A DNA stretch of 64,000 nucleotides from Massilia sp. BJB1822 (GTDB taxonomy: Bacteria > Pseudomonadota > Gammaproteobacteria > Burkholderiales > Burkholderiaceae_D): positions 17,407 to 81,406 of the forward strand of contig NZ_JABWEB010000022.1 in the NCBI RefSeq assembly GCF_013369485.1, given 5' to 3'. The number at the start of each line of letters is the position of its first letter. Position 1 is the stretch's first letter. A program made the translations under genes and the position numbers. Positions 1 to 8,971 of this stretch are shown in pieces. Below the pieces are notes generated by a model, which worked only from the letters and a program-made list of their open reading frames with translations, made no database searches and had not been told where the DNA came from.

Positions 1-1
1 C

Positions 2-490
2 GGCTACGATCTGCGCAAAATCCATTGGCGTTCGGTGCTGTGCGCCTATCTGCGCGTGTGGATGCCGCTGCTCTTCATCATGGGCGTGTTCGCCGCGCTG
101 GATGGCATCGGCGTAATCAGTGCCGCCGTGCTGCTGCTGTCGGCCGCGGGCTTTATCGCCAGCTTCAAGCTGGGCAAAAAATTCGCGCGTGAAGAGAGCG
201 AGCAGGTTCGCACCATGATGGACAAGCACTTCGGCATCGCCATCGATCCGCTGGACTGCAAACACAACATGGCCGAGCACATCGACCTGCGCGCGCGCGA
301 ATTGACCGGTGCGCCCGTGGCGGAAGGCTGGTATCGCCAGGTGCTGAAAGACCTGTTCAGCGCGCCCGATCTGGTCGAATTGGCCATTCTGCGCGCCCGC
401 TGCGAACAGCTCGACGCCGAGCTGCAACTGCAGGTCTGCCGCAGGCTGAATCCGCAAAGCGCCAATGCCGCCCTGGCTGGCGCGGTCTGA
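2..490 (+). CDS. Membrane protein, 5'-truncated by the window edge
   Basis: The reading frame is open from the first complete codon at position 2, so the gene starts outside the window and only its last 162 residues are seen. A hydrophobic stretch of about 40 residues (WMPLLFIMGVFAAL followed by VISAAVLLLSAAGFIASF) can form one hairpin or two membrane segments. A charged, probably cytoplasmic tail follows. A GTG at 35 could be taken for a start, but it has no ribosome binding site and the frame continues upstream. I do not recognise the family. It ends 14 bases before the next gene, so the two may be co-transcribed. Confidence 0.6.
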   Translation, partial: GYDLRKIHWRSVLCAYLRVWMPLLFIMGVFAALDGIGVISAAVLLLSAAGFIASFKLGKKFAREESEQVRTMMDKHFGIAIDPLDCKHNMAEHIDLRARELTGAPVAEGWYRQVLKDLFSAPDLVELAILRARCEQLDAELQLQVCRRLNPQSANAALAGAV

Positions 491-504
491 GTCGAGGGAG
501 CCAC

Positions 505-1425
505 ATGAAACACGCACTCCTTCGCAACGCCTTCCTGCTTGCTGCACTGGCGCCGCAAGCCTTCGCCGCGCCGGCACCGGCGCAGGAAAAGCTCATTACC
601 GTGCCCACCCTGTCCATGTCGTCGCAGGACTCGCAACTGATCGTCGCGCCGCGCGAAATCCTCACGGCAGGTCCGCGCGGCGTGGACGAACTGTGGTTCG
701 GCAATGCGCGGGTGACGATTCCCTCGGCCTATTTTTCCGTGTCGACGATGGAGCTGAAATTCGGCAGCATCGAGCAGACTGTGCGCACCACCACGCGCGG
801 CAAGCTGGCCGACTCGCAGTCCGATGCACGCCTGGCTTCCATCGAAGTCTTCGGCCAGCGCATCGAGGACGTGCACCTCGGCGTGCGCTTTGAAAAATTC
901 GATCTGGCTGAAATGCAAAAGGTCGAAAAGGACGCTGCCTTCATGAGCAATGCCTTCACCAGCATCGAAGCGTTCAACGCCAAGCGCGGCAACGTGCTGA
1001 TGGCCATGGCGCGTTCCGCCGCGCGCCATGGCAGCCGCATCGTGCTGGAGGATTTCAGCCTGAGCTACAAAAACTTCCGCGCCCGCATGACAGGCCATTT
1101 CGGCTTGCGCGATGCCAGCGAGAAGGATCTGGCATCGATACAGCAAATCCTGAAAAAAGTGGACGGCCGCATTGAGATCAGCGTGCCGGCCGGCATTCCG
1201 CGCGCCATGTGCCAGGCTTTCGTGCATACCGTGCCGAACATCCAAGGCACGGGCATGGAGCGCTGGCAGCAGCAGCAGAACTGCTACCAGGCCGCCATGA
1301 CGAAAATTGTGGGCGAAGGCTGGGCGCGCATGGAAGACGGCGTGCTGCGTTCCTCCATCGTCATCAGCCAAGGTAATCTGAACGTAAACGGCAAAAGCAC
1401 CAAAGTTAATTTGAGCGCGGATTAA
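505..1425 (+). CDS. YdgA/DUF945-like exported protein
   Basis: This 306-residue protein has an N-terminal signal peptide (LLRNAFLLAALAPQAFA, probable cleavage after AFA). The body matches the style of the YdgA/DUF945 family: alternating beta-strand segments and a C-terminal block that ends in a glycine-bounded strand followed by NLNVNGK, which is typical of that family. These proteins are thought to be periplasmic or outer-envelope proteins, and their molecular role is not established. The start at 505 has a GAGGGAG ribosome binding site about 8 bases upstream. The family call rests on recognised patterns, not on a search. Confidence 0.6.
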   Translation: MKHALLRNAFLLAALAPQAFAAPAPAQEKLITVPTLSMSSQDSQLIVAPREILTAGPRGVDELWFGNARVTIPSAYFSVSTMELKFGSIEQTVRTTTRGKLADSQSDARLASIEVFGQRIEDVHLGVRFEKFDLAEMQKVEKDAAFMSNAFTSIEAFNAKRGNVLMAMARSAARHGSRIVLEDFSLSYKNFRARMTGHFGLRDASEKDLASIQQILKKVDGRIEISVPAGIPRAMCQAFVHTVPNIQGTGMERWQQQQNCYQAAMTKIVGEGWARMEDGVLRSSIVISQGNLNVNGKSTKVNLSAD

Positions 1426-1524
1426 AGCCACCGAGCCACCCCGCGCACGGTTACAAAGTGCGTGTTTTCGCCCTTAAAGCCAGGTGTATAGTTGGCCGCT
1501 TTCAGACCAAGGGAGGAAAGCGAC

Positions 1525-2085
1525 GTGACACTCAAGGCGACACAGGCGGAACTCTATGCAATGGAAGGGGTGGCTCCCATCCTGGCAGGCGAACATTCCT
1601 GCATACTGCGCAAGACGCTCAAGCACAATCTGGATAACAAGGCGATCCATATCGGCACGCCGCTGATCATGTATGTGGCCCAGGGCCAGCAGTTCATCAG
1701 CGACAGCGCGGGCCTGCACTATGTGGTCGATGAAGGGCAAATGGTCTTCCTGTCGCCGGGAGCCTATAACGTCAGCCACCGCGTTACCGCGCACGCCAGC
1801 TTCGATGCAATGCTGCTCTTTATCGACCGCCAACTGGTGGAGAAATGCCTGAGCGATGCGGCGACGGACAATCCGCCGCCAAGCGACGACGGCAAGCGCA
1901 TCCTGTATGCGGGGGAACAGATCCGCCGCTATATGGATGCGCAGGAGTATGTGTACCGCAATGCCTGCTGCAACGATGCGCTGCTGGAATTGAAGCTGCT
2001 GGAACTGCTGCACCTGATCGCGCTGCAAGACCCGGCGCAGCAGCTGCTGCGCGCCATGCTGTCCGGCGCCAGCGATGCCGCCTGA
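1525..2085 (+). CDS. AraC-type sensory domain protein without HTH
   Basis: The 186-residue product resembles the N-terminal cupin-like sensing domain of ExsA-type AraC regulators, with the order LRKTLKHNL, a beta-rich core, then a helical linker ending LLELKLLELLHLIALQDPAQQLL. In full-length relatives a double helix-turn-helix DNA-binding domain follows this linker. Here the frame stops just after it. I chose the GTG at 1525 because GGGAGGA lies 7 bases upstream, whereas the longer TTG start at 1492 has no such site. It may be a truncated regulator or a stand-alone ligand-binding domain. It is convergent with the oleate hydratase gene. Confidence 0.6.
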   Translation: MTLKATQAELYAMEGVAPILAGEHSCILRKTLKHNLDNKAIHIGTPLIMYVAQGQQFISDSAGLHYVVDEGQMVFLSPGAYNVSHRVTAHASFDAMLLFIDRQLVEKCLSDAATDNPPPSDDGKRILYAGEQIRRYMDAQEYVYRNACCNDALLELKLLELLHLIALQDPAQQLLRAMLSGASDAA

Positions 2086-2104
2086 AACGGCGGACTGCAC
2101 CTAA

Positions 2105-2126
2105 GGCGCCTGCTGCTGCAGGCGCC
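2105..2126. terminator. Hairpin between convergent genes
   Basis: A perfect 9-bp stem, GGCGCCTGC/GCAGGCGCC with a TGCT loop, sits between the 3' ends of the AraC-domain gene and the oleate hydratase gene. The T-run is poor on both strands, so terminator function is inferred from stem strength and position. Confidence 0.5.
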
Positions 2127-2135
2127 CTTCCCCGC

Positions 2136-3710
2136 TTACTTGAAGGCCTTGATCAAGGCGTCGATCTTCACTTTCACCGAATCGTCGTGGTGCCGGATAG
2201 GCGGCACTTCGCGTTCCACACCCAGCAGCTCATACACGGCCATCTGCGCCGCCCGCACCGAGTATTCGACGGTGAACACCACGTCCTCCGGCACTTCCAC
2301 GAACTGGCTGACGAACGCCAGGTTCTTCGAGTTCTTCGGCACCGGCAGCGGGCGGTCGGCATGGGCGCGCGGCATGAACATGCTGGTGATGTAAGGCATG
2401 CGGCATGGGATGCAATTCGCCGCCGTCATCAGCTCGTCGTAGTCGAAGTTCAGGTGGCCGCACAGCTCGCGCAGAATCTCTTCACCGCTGCATTCGGCCA
2501 TCGGCTTGGCCACGAAATTGCCGATGCGGTCGGGATGCAGGCCATAACCCCAAAACACCTTCACGCCCTGCGGCTGGTTGCGGAAGTGCGGCTGGTAGGC
2601 CAGCACCACCGACATGAACCAGTTCGAATCCTTGAAGGTCACCAGGCCGCCGGTGCCGGCGCGGTTGCCGGTGAAGCGTTCCATCGCGTCGAAGAATTTG
2701 CTATCTTTCAGCGTCACGGTGAAGGATTCCCACCATGCTTCCGGAATGCTGGAGTTGAAGACGGCCGGGTTGCCGAATTCGGGGCGGTCTTTCGCCAGTT
2801 TTTCCCACAGATCCCAGCCGCCGCTATCGCGCTTGGTCAGCTTGGCCGGCGCGTGGCACATGCTGCCGAAGCTCGACGCATCGGTCATCGAGGCGTTTTG
2901 CACGAAGACCAGATCGTCCGGCCCCACGGCCAGCGTGGCCTCGGCGCCGCCGCGCAGATAGCGGATGCCGGTGACCACATGCTTGCCGTCCTGCTGCACG
3001 ATATCCAGGTCGGTGACCCGCGATTGCAGCTGCACCTGCACGCCCTGGTCGGACAGCCAGTGCCACAGCGGGCGCACGAAGGAATCGTACTGGTTGAACA
3101 CGGTGCGCTTCACGCCGGCAAGGGTTTCGATGCGCGAGAACTCCAGCATGAAGCGATGCAGGTAGCGGCGGAATTCGACGGCGCTGTGCCAAGGCTGGAA
3201 GGCAAAGGTGGTGGCCCACATATACCAGAACTTGGTGTCGAAAAATTCCGGCGACAGCCAGTCGGTGATGGCGCTGGCGCCCAGGGCTTCCTCGTCGGCT
3301 TCGGTCAGGCGCAGCAGCTCCAGGCGGTCGTTCATGGAGAAGCCCATGGATTCCACGCACAGCTTGAAGCGGTTGCGGTCCACCAGGCGGGCGCGCGAAT
3401 GCGACTGGTTCTTCTGGTTGAATTCCAGCGTTTCTTCGAACACGGTTTTGCCGGCGTGGTCGATGGAAGGAATGGTTTTGAACAGATCCCAGGTGCACTC
3501 GTAGTTATCGGTGGTGAGCATGCGGCCGCCGCGCAGACGGTAGCCTTCCTCGGCATTGCCGCCGCCATCCAGGCTGCCGCCCGGCACGGGCAACTCTTCG
3601 AAAATGGTGATATTGCGGCCGGGGATGCCCGCGTCGCGGATCATGAAGGCCGCAGCGGCCAGGGAACCGATGCCGCTGCCGACCAGGTAGGCTTTGATGT
3701 TCTTGCTCAT
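2136..3710 (-). CDS. Oleate hydratase (FAD-dependent)
   Basis: This 524-residue protein belongs to the oleate hydratase family (formerly myosin-cross-reactive antigen), which adds water across the cis-9 double bond of oleic acid to make 10-hydroxystearate. The FAD-binding motif GSGIGSLAAA is at residues 11-20. It is followed by the family-typical blocks GGSLDGGG, RGGRMLTTDNYECTWDLF and FWYMWATTFAFQPWHSA. I placed the start at the ATG at 3710 because AGGAGGT lies 6 bases upstream. A longer frame to 3764 adds 18 residues with no ribosome binding site. It has no signal peptide and is probably cytoplasmic or peripheral on the membrane. Suggested roles are fatty-acid detoxification or membrane lipid adaptation. 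Confidence 0.9.
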   Translation of the reverse strand: MSKNIKAYLVGSGIGSLAAAAFMIRDAGIPGRNITIFEELPVPGGSLDGGGNAEEGYRLRGGRMLTTDNYECTWDLFKTIPSIDHAGKTVFEETLEFNQKNQSHSRARLVDRNRFKLCVESMGFSMNDRLELLRLTEADEEALGASAITDWLSPEFFDTKFWYMWATTFAFQPWHSAVEFRRYLHRFMLEFSRIETLAGVKRTVFNQYDSFVRPLWHWLSDQGVQVQLQSRVTDLDIVQQDGKHVVTGIRYLRGGAEATLAVGPDDLVFVQNASMTDASSFGSMCHAPAKLTKRDSGGWDLWEKLAKDRPEFGNPAVFNSSIPEAWWESFTVTLKDSKFFDAMERFTGNRAGTGGLVTFKDSNWFMSVVLAYQPHFRNQPQGVKVFWGYGLHPDRIGNFVAKPMAECSGEEILRELCGHLNFDYDELMTAANCIPCRMPYITSMFMPRAHADRPLPVPKNSKNLAFVSQFVEVPEDVVFTVEYSVRAAQMAVYELLGVEREVPPIRHHDDSVKVKIDALIKAFK

Positions 3711-3902
3711 ATTGATACCTCCTATCAAAAATCTTGATTCATGGTAACAACTTTGCTTAAACATGAAGATTGATCTAGATCAAATTCGCCCGGCTTAGAG
3801 GGTTTCATCTGATATGGTCGATTTGGCGGCTTTCTGCGTCTGTTTATTTTCTTGAGAGCAAGTGAAAATGGACCGTCACAGTAATCTGTAAGGAGATATC
3901 CC

Positions 3903-4103
3903 ATGTCCATCCCAACCAAGCGCGGTTTCGGCGAAACCATGATTGCCGTGGCCTGGTCCTTTGTCGGCCTGCGCCGCAGGCGCGACTTCGACAAGGACGT
4001 CGATGCGATGAATCCTCTGTATGTGATCGGCGCCGGCCTGATCGGGGTCGCCGTGCTGGTCGCCACCCTGATTTCCATCGTGCGTATGGTGGTCAGCGCA
4101 TAA
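3903..4103 (+). CDS. DUF2970 small membrane protein
   Basis: This 66-residue protein has an N-terminal amphipathic half (GFGETMIAVAWSFVGLRRR) and one C-terminal transmembrane helix (LYVIGAGLIGVAVLVATLISIVRMVV). This is the usual length and layout of the DUF2970 family of Betaproteobacteria. AAGGAGAT lies 6 bases before the ATG. The function of the family is unknown. It stands alone between the divergent oleate hydratase gene and the symporter gene. Confidence 0.85.
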   Translation: MSIPTKRGFGETMIAVAWSFVGLRRRRDFDKDVDAMNPLYVIGAGLIGVAVLVATLISIVRMVVSA

Positions 4104-4233
4104 GCTAATGCGCTCAGCGAGAATAGCCCGCAGTTAGCGGCAAAAAGACGGAAAAAGGATGGGAGCGGGGCATACGCCCTGCCCCGATTCACTATAAAAT
4201 CACCCTTTCCGCAAAACCTGAGTCAAGGTCTCC

Positions 4234-5634
4234 ATGGCTATTCAAGTGATCCTCAACCTGGCGGTGGCTGCCGCCATCCTGGCCTTCCTCTACCGCCAGC
4301 AGGCGCGCCACGCCACCTTCACGGTGCGCGTGTTCAGCGCCCTCGGCCTGGGCATCGTGCTCGGCGCCGGCCTGCAAGCCGTGTACGGCGCGGCCAATCC
4401 CATCCTCGCCAGCACCGGACAATATCTGGACATCGTCGGCACCGGCTATGTGAAGCTGCTGCAGATGATCGTGATGCCGCTGATTATGGTGTCCATCATC
4501 GGCGCCATTCTCAAGCTGAAGAACGCGAGCTCGCTGGGCAAGATCAGCGTGCTCACCATCGGCACCCTGATGCTGACCACCGTGGTGGCGGCCGCCATCG
4601 GCATCCTGATGGCCAAGCTGTTCGGCCTCACCGCCGTCGGCCTGACCTCGAACGCGGCCGAAGTGGCGCGCGGCGCCTACCTGCAGGGCAAGCTGCCCGA
4701 TGCGCAGGCGATTTCGCTGCCGAATATGATCATCAGCTTCCTGCCCGCCAATCCCTTCCTCGATATGACGGGCGGGCGCAAGACCTCCACCATCGCGGTG
4801 GTGATCTTCTCCATCTTCATCGGCATTGCCGCCACCGGCATCGCGCAGAAGAAGCCGGACGAATTCGCCTCCTTCGAGCGCTTCATCCATGTAGCGCACA
4901 CCATCGTCATGCGCCTGGTGACCATCGTGCTGCGCCTGACGCCCTATGGCGTGTTCGCGCTGATGGCGCAGGTGGTCGCCACCTCCAGCTATGCCGACAT
5001 CCTGAACCTGATCGGCTTCGTGCTGGCCTCCTACTGCGCCCTGATCCTGATGTTCGGCGTGCATCTGGGCCTGGTTTCGGCCAGCGGCCTGAATCCGCTG
5101 CGCTTCGTGAAGAAGATCTTCCCGGTGCTGGTCTTCGCCTTCACCTCGCGCACCAGCGCCGGTTCGATTCCGATGAGCGTGCAGACCCAGACCCAGCGCC
5201 TGGGTACGCCGGAAGGCATCGCCAACTTCGCCGCCTCGTTCGGCGCCACCATCGGCCAGAACGGCTGCGCCGGCATTTACCCGGCCATGCTGGCGGTGAT
5301 GATCGCGCCCACCGTGGGCATCGATCCCTTCACCATCGGCTTCCTGCTGCCGCTGCTGGCCATCATCATGGTCGGCTCGGTCGGCGTGGCCGGCGTGGGC
5401 GGCGGCGCAACCTTTGCCGCGCTGATTGTGCTGTCCTCGCTCGATCTGCCGGTGGCGCTGGCCGGCCTGCTCATTTCGATCGAACCGCTGATCGATATGG
5501 GCCGCACGGCGCTCAATGTGAGCGGCTCCATCACGGCCGGCACCATCACCAGCCGCGTGCTCGGCGAAACCGACCTGGCCGTCTTCAACCGCGAGGACGA
5601 TAGCGGCAACGACAGCGAAACGCTGGCCGCCTGA
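4234..5634 (+). CDS. tcyP: TcyP-type cystine/dicarboxylate:cation symporter
   Basis: This 466-residue inner-membrane transporter belongs to the sodium:dicarboxylate symporter (DAACS) family. It closely parallels E. coli TcyP (YdjN), an L-cystine symporter, through its whole length: VGTGYVKLLQMIVMPLIM, GKISVLTIGTLM, FAFTSRTSAGSIP, SFGATIGQNGCAGIYPAML and EPLIDMGRTALNVSG. The serine-rich re-entrant loop and the NxxxD-like helix that bind substrate and cation are both present. There are about eight to ten transmembrane segments. The ATG at 4234 follows an AAGGTCT site. It appears monocistronic and is followed by a strong terminator. Cystine as substrate is inferred from the TcyP match. Confidence 0.85.
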   Translation: MAIQVILNLAVAAAILAFLYRQQARHATFTVRVFSALGLGIVLGAGLQAVYGAANPILASTGQYLDIVGTGYVKLLQMIVMPLIMVSIIGAILKLKNASSLGKISVLTIGTLMLTTVVAAAIGILMAKLFGLTAVGLTSNAAEVARGAYLQGKLPDAQAISLPNMIISFLPANPFLDMTGGRKTSTIAVVIFSIFIGIAATGIAQKKPDEFASFERFIHVAHTIVMRLVTIVLRLTPYGVFALMAQVVATSSYADILNLIGFVLASYCALILMFGVHLGLVSASGLNPLRFVKKIFPVLVFAFTSRTSAGSIPMSVQTQTQRLGTPEGIANFAASFGATIGQNGCAGIYPAMLAVMIAPTVGIDPFTIGFLLPLLAIIMVGSVGVAGVGGGATFAALIVLSSLDLPVALAGLLISIEPLIDMGRTALNVSGSITAGTITSRVLGETDLAVFNREDDSGNDSETLAA

Positions 5635-5659
5635 GACTGCCCGGAAACGGACACCCATG

Positions 5660-5693
5660 GCCGCTGACGGGCATTGCCCGCAGCGGCTTTTTT
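5660..5693 (+). terminator. Rho-independent terminator of the symporter gene
   Basis: The outer stem GCCGCTG/CAGCGGC encloses an inner CGGGC/GCCCG hairpin and is followed directly by six T residues. It lies 26 bases after the stop codon. Confidence 0.85.
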
Positions 5694-5749
5694 CTTGCCC
5701 GCGCCGCAGACCGCCAGCAACGGCGGGTCTTCCCTGATTTTCGCTGAGC

Positions 5750-5765
5750 TGGCACGGAGTTTGCA
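5750..5765 (+). promoter_or_regulatory. Sigma-54 (-24/-12) promoter of the ABC export operon
   Basis: The sequence TGGCACGGAGTTTGCA matches the sigma-54 consensus TGGCACG-N4-TTGCW at every fixed position. It lies 33 bases before the start of the adaptor gene, which predicts a transcription start near 5776. A sigma-54-type activator gene is encoded in the same operon, so autoregulated, activator-dependent expression is likely. Enhancer sites for the activator were not identified. Confidence 0.8.
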
Positions 5766-5797
5766 ATATAGAGCTTATTGCAACCGACTCCACGATC

Positions 5798-7045
5798 ATG
5801 GACCTAGCCATCCCCTCTTCCACCCTGCAGCGCCGCAAGCGCCTGCTGCTGCTGGGCGGCGGCGCCGCGCTGGCGCTGGCCTGCGCCGCCGTCTGGGCCA
5901 TCAACCGCGCCGTCGCGCCCAGCGTGCCGGCGGCCGAGCTGCTCATCGCCGAGATCAAGCGCGGCAGCATCGCCGATACCATCAACGCTTCCGGCCTGGT
6001 GATTCCGGTGCATGAGGAACTGCTGCCCAGCCCCGTGCAGAGCCGGATCGCCAAAGTCCATGCGCGCCCTGGCCAGCAGGTGAAAACGGGCGAGCTGCTG
6101 CTGGAACTGGACAGCCGCCTGGTCAAGCTGGAAGCCGAGCGCCTGAAGGAACAACTGGCGCAGCAGGAAAACCGCGTGCTGGCGCTGAGCCTGGAGCTGG
6201 AACAAAAACGCAAGCAGCTCAACAGCGCCATCGAACTGCTGGAACTCGACCTGCAAAGCGCGCGCGCCAAGCTGCAGCGCTCGCAGATGCTGCGCAAAGC
6301 CGGCGGCATCTCGGCCGAGGACATGCTCACCGCCGAACTGAATGTGCAGCGCATCGAAATCCAGCTGCGCCAGCACCGCGAACAGATCGAAGACAGCAAG
6401 CGCAGCACGCGCAGCAGCATCGAGGGCGCCCAGCTGCAAAAGAACATCCTGAGCAAGCAGCTGGCGCAGCAGGAACAGCTGCTGGCCCAGACCCAGGTGC
6501 GCGCGCCCTTCGACGGCATGCTGACCTGGCTGGCGCAGGAGGAAGGCGCGGCGGTCGGCGTCGGCCAGCTGGTGGCCAAGGTCTCCGAGCTAAACAACTA
6601 CCGGGTTGAAGCCTCCCTGTCCGACTACCACGCGCGCAGCGTGGAAGCGGGCCAGAAGGTGCAGGTCGAGCAAGGCAGCCTGCTGCTCGCCGGCCAGGTG
6701 CACACCATCCTGCCGGAAATCCAGAACGGCACCGTCAAGCTGCTGGTCACGCTCGACCAGCCCCATCACAGCCTGCTGCGCAACAAGCTGCGGGTCGACG
6801 TCAACATCGTCGCCAGCCGGCGCGACGGCGTGCTGGTGGCGCAGCGCGGGCCGGCCATCAACGGCAAGGGACGCCAGGCCGTCTTCGTCATCAAGGACGG
6901 CGTGGCGCGCAAGACCGAACTCGATATCGGCGCCAGCGATGGCAAGGCGGTGGAAATCAGCGGCGGCGCGCAGGCGGGCGAGCGCCTCATCGTCTCCGAC
7001 ATCAGCCGCTACAAGGAATACGCAAGCTTCCGTGTCACAAACTAA
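5798..7045 (+). CDS. HlyD/MacA-type periplasmic adaptor protein
   Basis: This 415-residue membrane fusion protein begins with a cytoplasmic tip and a single transmembrane anchor (LLLLGGGAALALACAAVWAI). A lipoyl-like half (IAKVHARPGQQVKTGELLLELDSRLV), a long coiled-coil hairpin at about residues 110-215, the second lipoyl half (QTQVRAPFDGML) and beta-barrel domains follow. It would link the inner-membrane ABC transporter to an outer-membrane channel, which is not encoded nearby. It is the first gene of the sigma-54-driven unit. The ATG at 5798 has no clear ribosome binding site, and its leader is predicted to be only about 22 bases. Confidence 0.85.
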   Translation: MDLAIPSSTLQRRKRLLLLGGGAALALACAAVWAINRAVAPSVPAAELLIAEIKRGSIADTINASGLVIPVHEELLPSPVQSRIAKVHARPGQQVKTGELLLELDSRLVKLEAERLKEQLAQQENRVLALSLELEQKRKQLNSAIELLELDLQSARAKLQRSQMLRKAGGISAEDMLTAELNVQRIEIQLRQHREQIEDSKRSTRSSIEGAQLQKNILSKQLAQQEQLLAQTQVRAPFDGMLTWLAQEEGAAVGVGQLVAKVSELNNYRVEASLSDYHARSVEAGQKVQVEQGSLLLAGQVHTILPEIQNGTVKLLVTLDQPHHSLLRNKLRVDVNIVASRRDGVLVAQRGPAINGKGRQAVFVIKDGVARKTELDIGASDGKAVEISGGAQAGERLIVSDISRYKEYASFRVTN

Positions 7046-7060
7046 ATCAAGGACAACGCA

Positions 7061-7723
<663 letters not shown>

Positions 7724-7732
7724 GGGGACGCC

Positions 7733-8971
7733 ATGCTGAGAAATTATCTGCTCACGGCTTACAAGGTTTTCATGCGGCGCAAGCTGTTCACCGCCATCAA
7801 CCTGCTGTGCATCGTGCTGACCCTGGTGGTCCTGCTGGTCGTCACGGCACTGGCGCAGGAAGCCTTCTACCCGCGCGGCGTGGAAGGCAAGAGCGACCGC
7901 ATGCTGCAAGTGATCGAGCTGCGCGGCAGCGACGCCAAGGAAGAACGCATCCGCACCTCGCCCCCCGGTTTCAAGCTGATCGAGAAATACCTGAAGAACG
8001 TGCCCGGTGCGGAAGCGGTTGCGGCGGTCACCATGCCGGAACGCGTATCGGTGTACCAGGGCACGCAGCGCAGTGAGCTGATGCTGCGCCATGCCGACGC
8101 CGATTACTGGCGCATCATGAACTTCCACCTGCTGGCCGGCCGCCTGTTTACAGCCGACGATGTGGCCCAAGGCCGCTTTGTGGCCGTCATCAACCAGTCC
8201 ACCGCGCGCAAGCTGTTCGGCGAGCAAGCGCCGCTGGGGCGCAAATTCAGCAGCGCGGGCCAGAGCTTCGCGGTGATCGGCGTGGTGGAGGATGCCATGC
8301 ATTTGAACGCCCTGTCCGATATCTGGGTACCGGTCACGACCTACCCTTCTACCCAGTACCGCGAGCAAATGTGGGGCAATTTCTCGGCCCTGATCCTGGC
8401 GCGCAGCAGCGACGATCTGCCGCGCCTGCGCAAGGAGGTGAAACAGATTGCCAACGAAGTGAGCTTCGACGATCCGCGCGAATGGGCCAAGGCGCAGATG
8501 TGGGCCGACAGCAAGCCCGATCTGTACGCCCGCACGCTCTTGCAGCGCGAGGGCGACGATGGCGGCGGCAACCTCCTGCTGGCGGGCCTGGGCGGACTGA
8601 TGCTGCTGTTCATGCTGCTGCCCGCTTTGAATCTGGTCAATCTGAATATGGGCCGGATGCAGGAGCGCAGCGCCGAGATCGGCGTGCGCAAGGCTTTCGG
8701 CGCCAGCAGCGCCCAGTTGGTGGCCCAGCTGGTGCTGGAAAATATTCTGCTCTGCCTGGCAGGTGGGGTGCTGGCGCTGGGCGGCGCCGCCCTCGCGCTG
8801 CACTGGCTGGAACTGTCGGGACTGATTCCTTATCTGCGCGTGGGCATCAACCTGGCCGTGTTTGGCTGGGGCTTGCTGATCACCGTAATCTTCGGCGTGT
8901 TGTCCGGCGTGCTGCCGGCCTGGAAAATGTCACGCCTCGACCCTGTTCACGCTTTGAAGGGAGCGATCTGA
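7733..8971 (+). CDS. ABC transporter permease, FtsX/MacB family (first copy)
   Basis: This 412-residue permease has the MacB layout: one N-terminal transmembrane helix (AINLLCIVLTLVVLLVVTAL), a large periplasmic domain of about 250 residues, and three C-terminal helices. The FtsX signature before the last helices is clear (EIGVRKAFGASSAQLVAQL). The end PAWKMSRLDPVHALKG is typical of FtsX-type permeases. Its TGA stop overlaps the ATG of the second permease by one base, which suggests translational coupling and a heterodimer. Confidence 0.88.
   Translation: MLRNYLLTAYKVFMRRKLFTAINLLCIVLTLVVLLVVTALAQEAFYPRGVEGKSDRMLQVIELRGSDAKEERIRTSPPGFKLIEKYLKNVPGAEAVAAVTMPERVSVYQGTQRSELMLRHADADYWRIMNFHLLAGRLFTADDVAQGRFVAVINQSTARKLFGEQAPLGRKFSSAGQSFAVIGVVEDAMHLNALSDIWVPVTTYPSTQYREQMWGNFSALILARSSDDLPRLRKEVKQIANEVSFDDPREWAKAQMWADSKPDLYARTLLQREGDDGGGNLLLAGLGGLMLLFMLLPALNLVNLNMGRMQERSAEIGVRKAFGASSAQLVAQLVLENILLCLAGGVLALGGAALALHWLELSGLIPYLRVGINLAVFGWGLLITVIFGVLSGVLPAWKMSRLDPVHALKGAI

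Noticed and set aside
4192..6597. A minus-strand frame of 801 codons opposite the symporter and adaptor genes
   Set aside because: Ser/Arg-rich and His/Gln-rich low complexity, antisense to two clear genes and running through their terminator and promoter.
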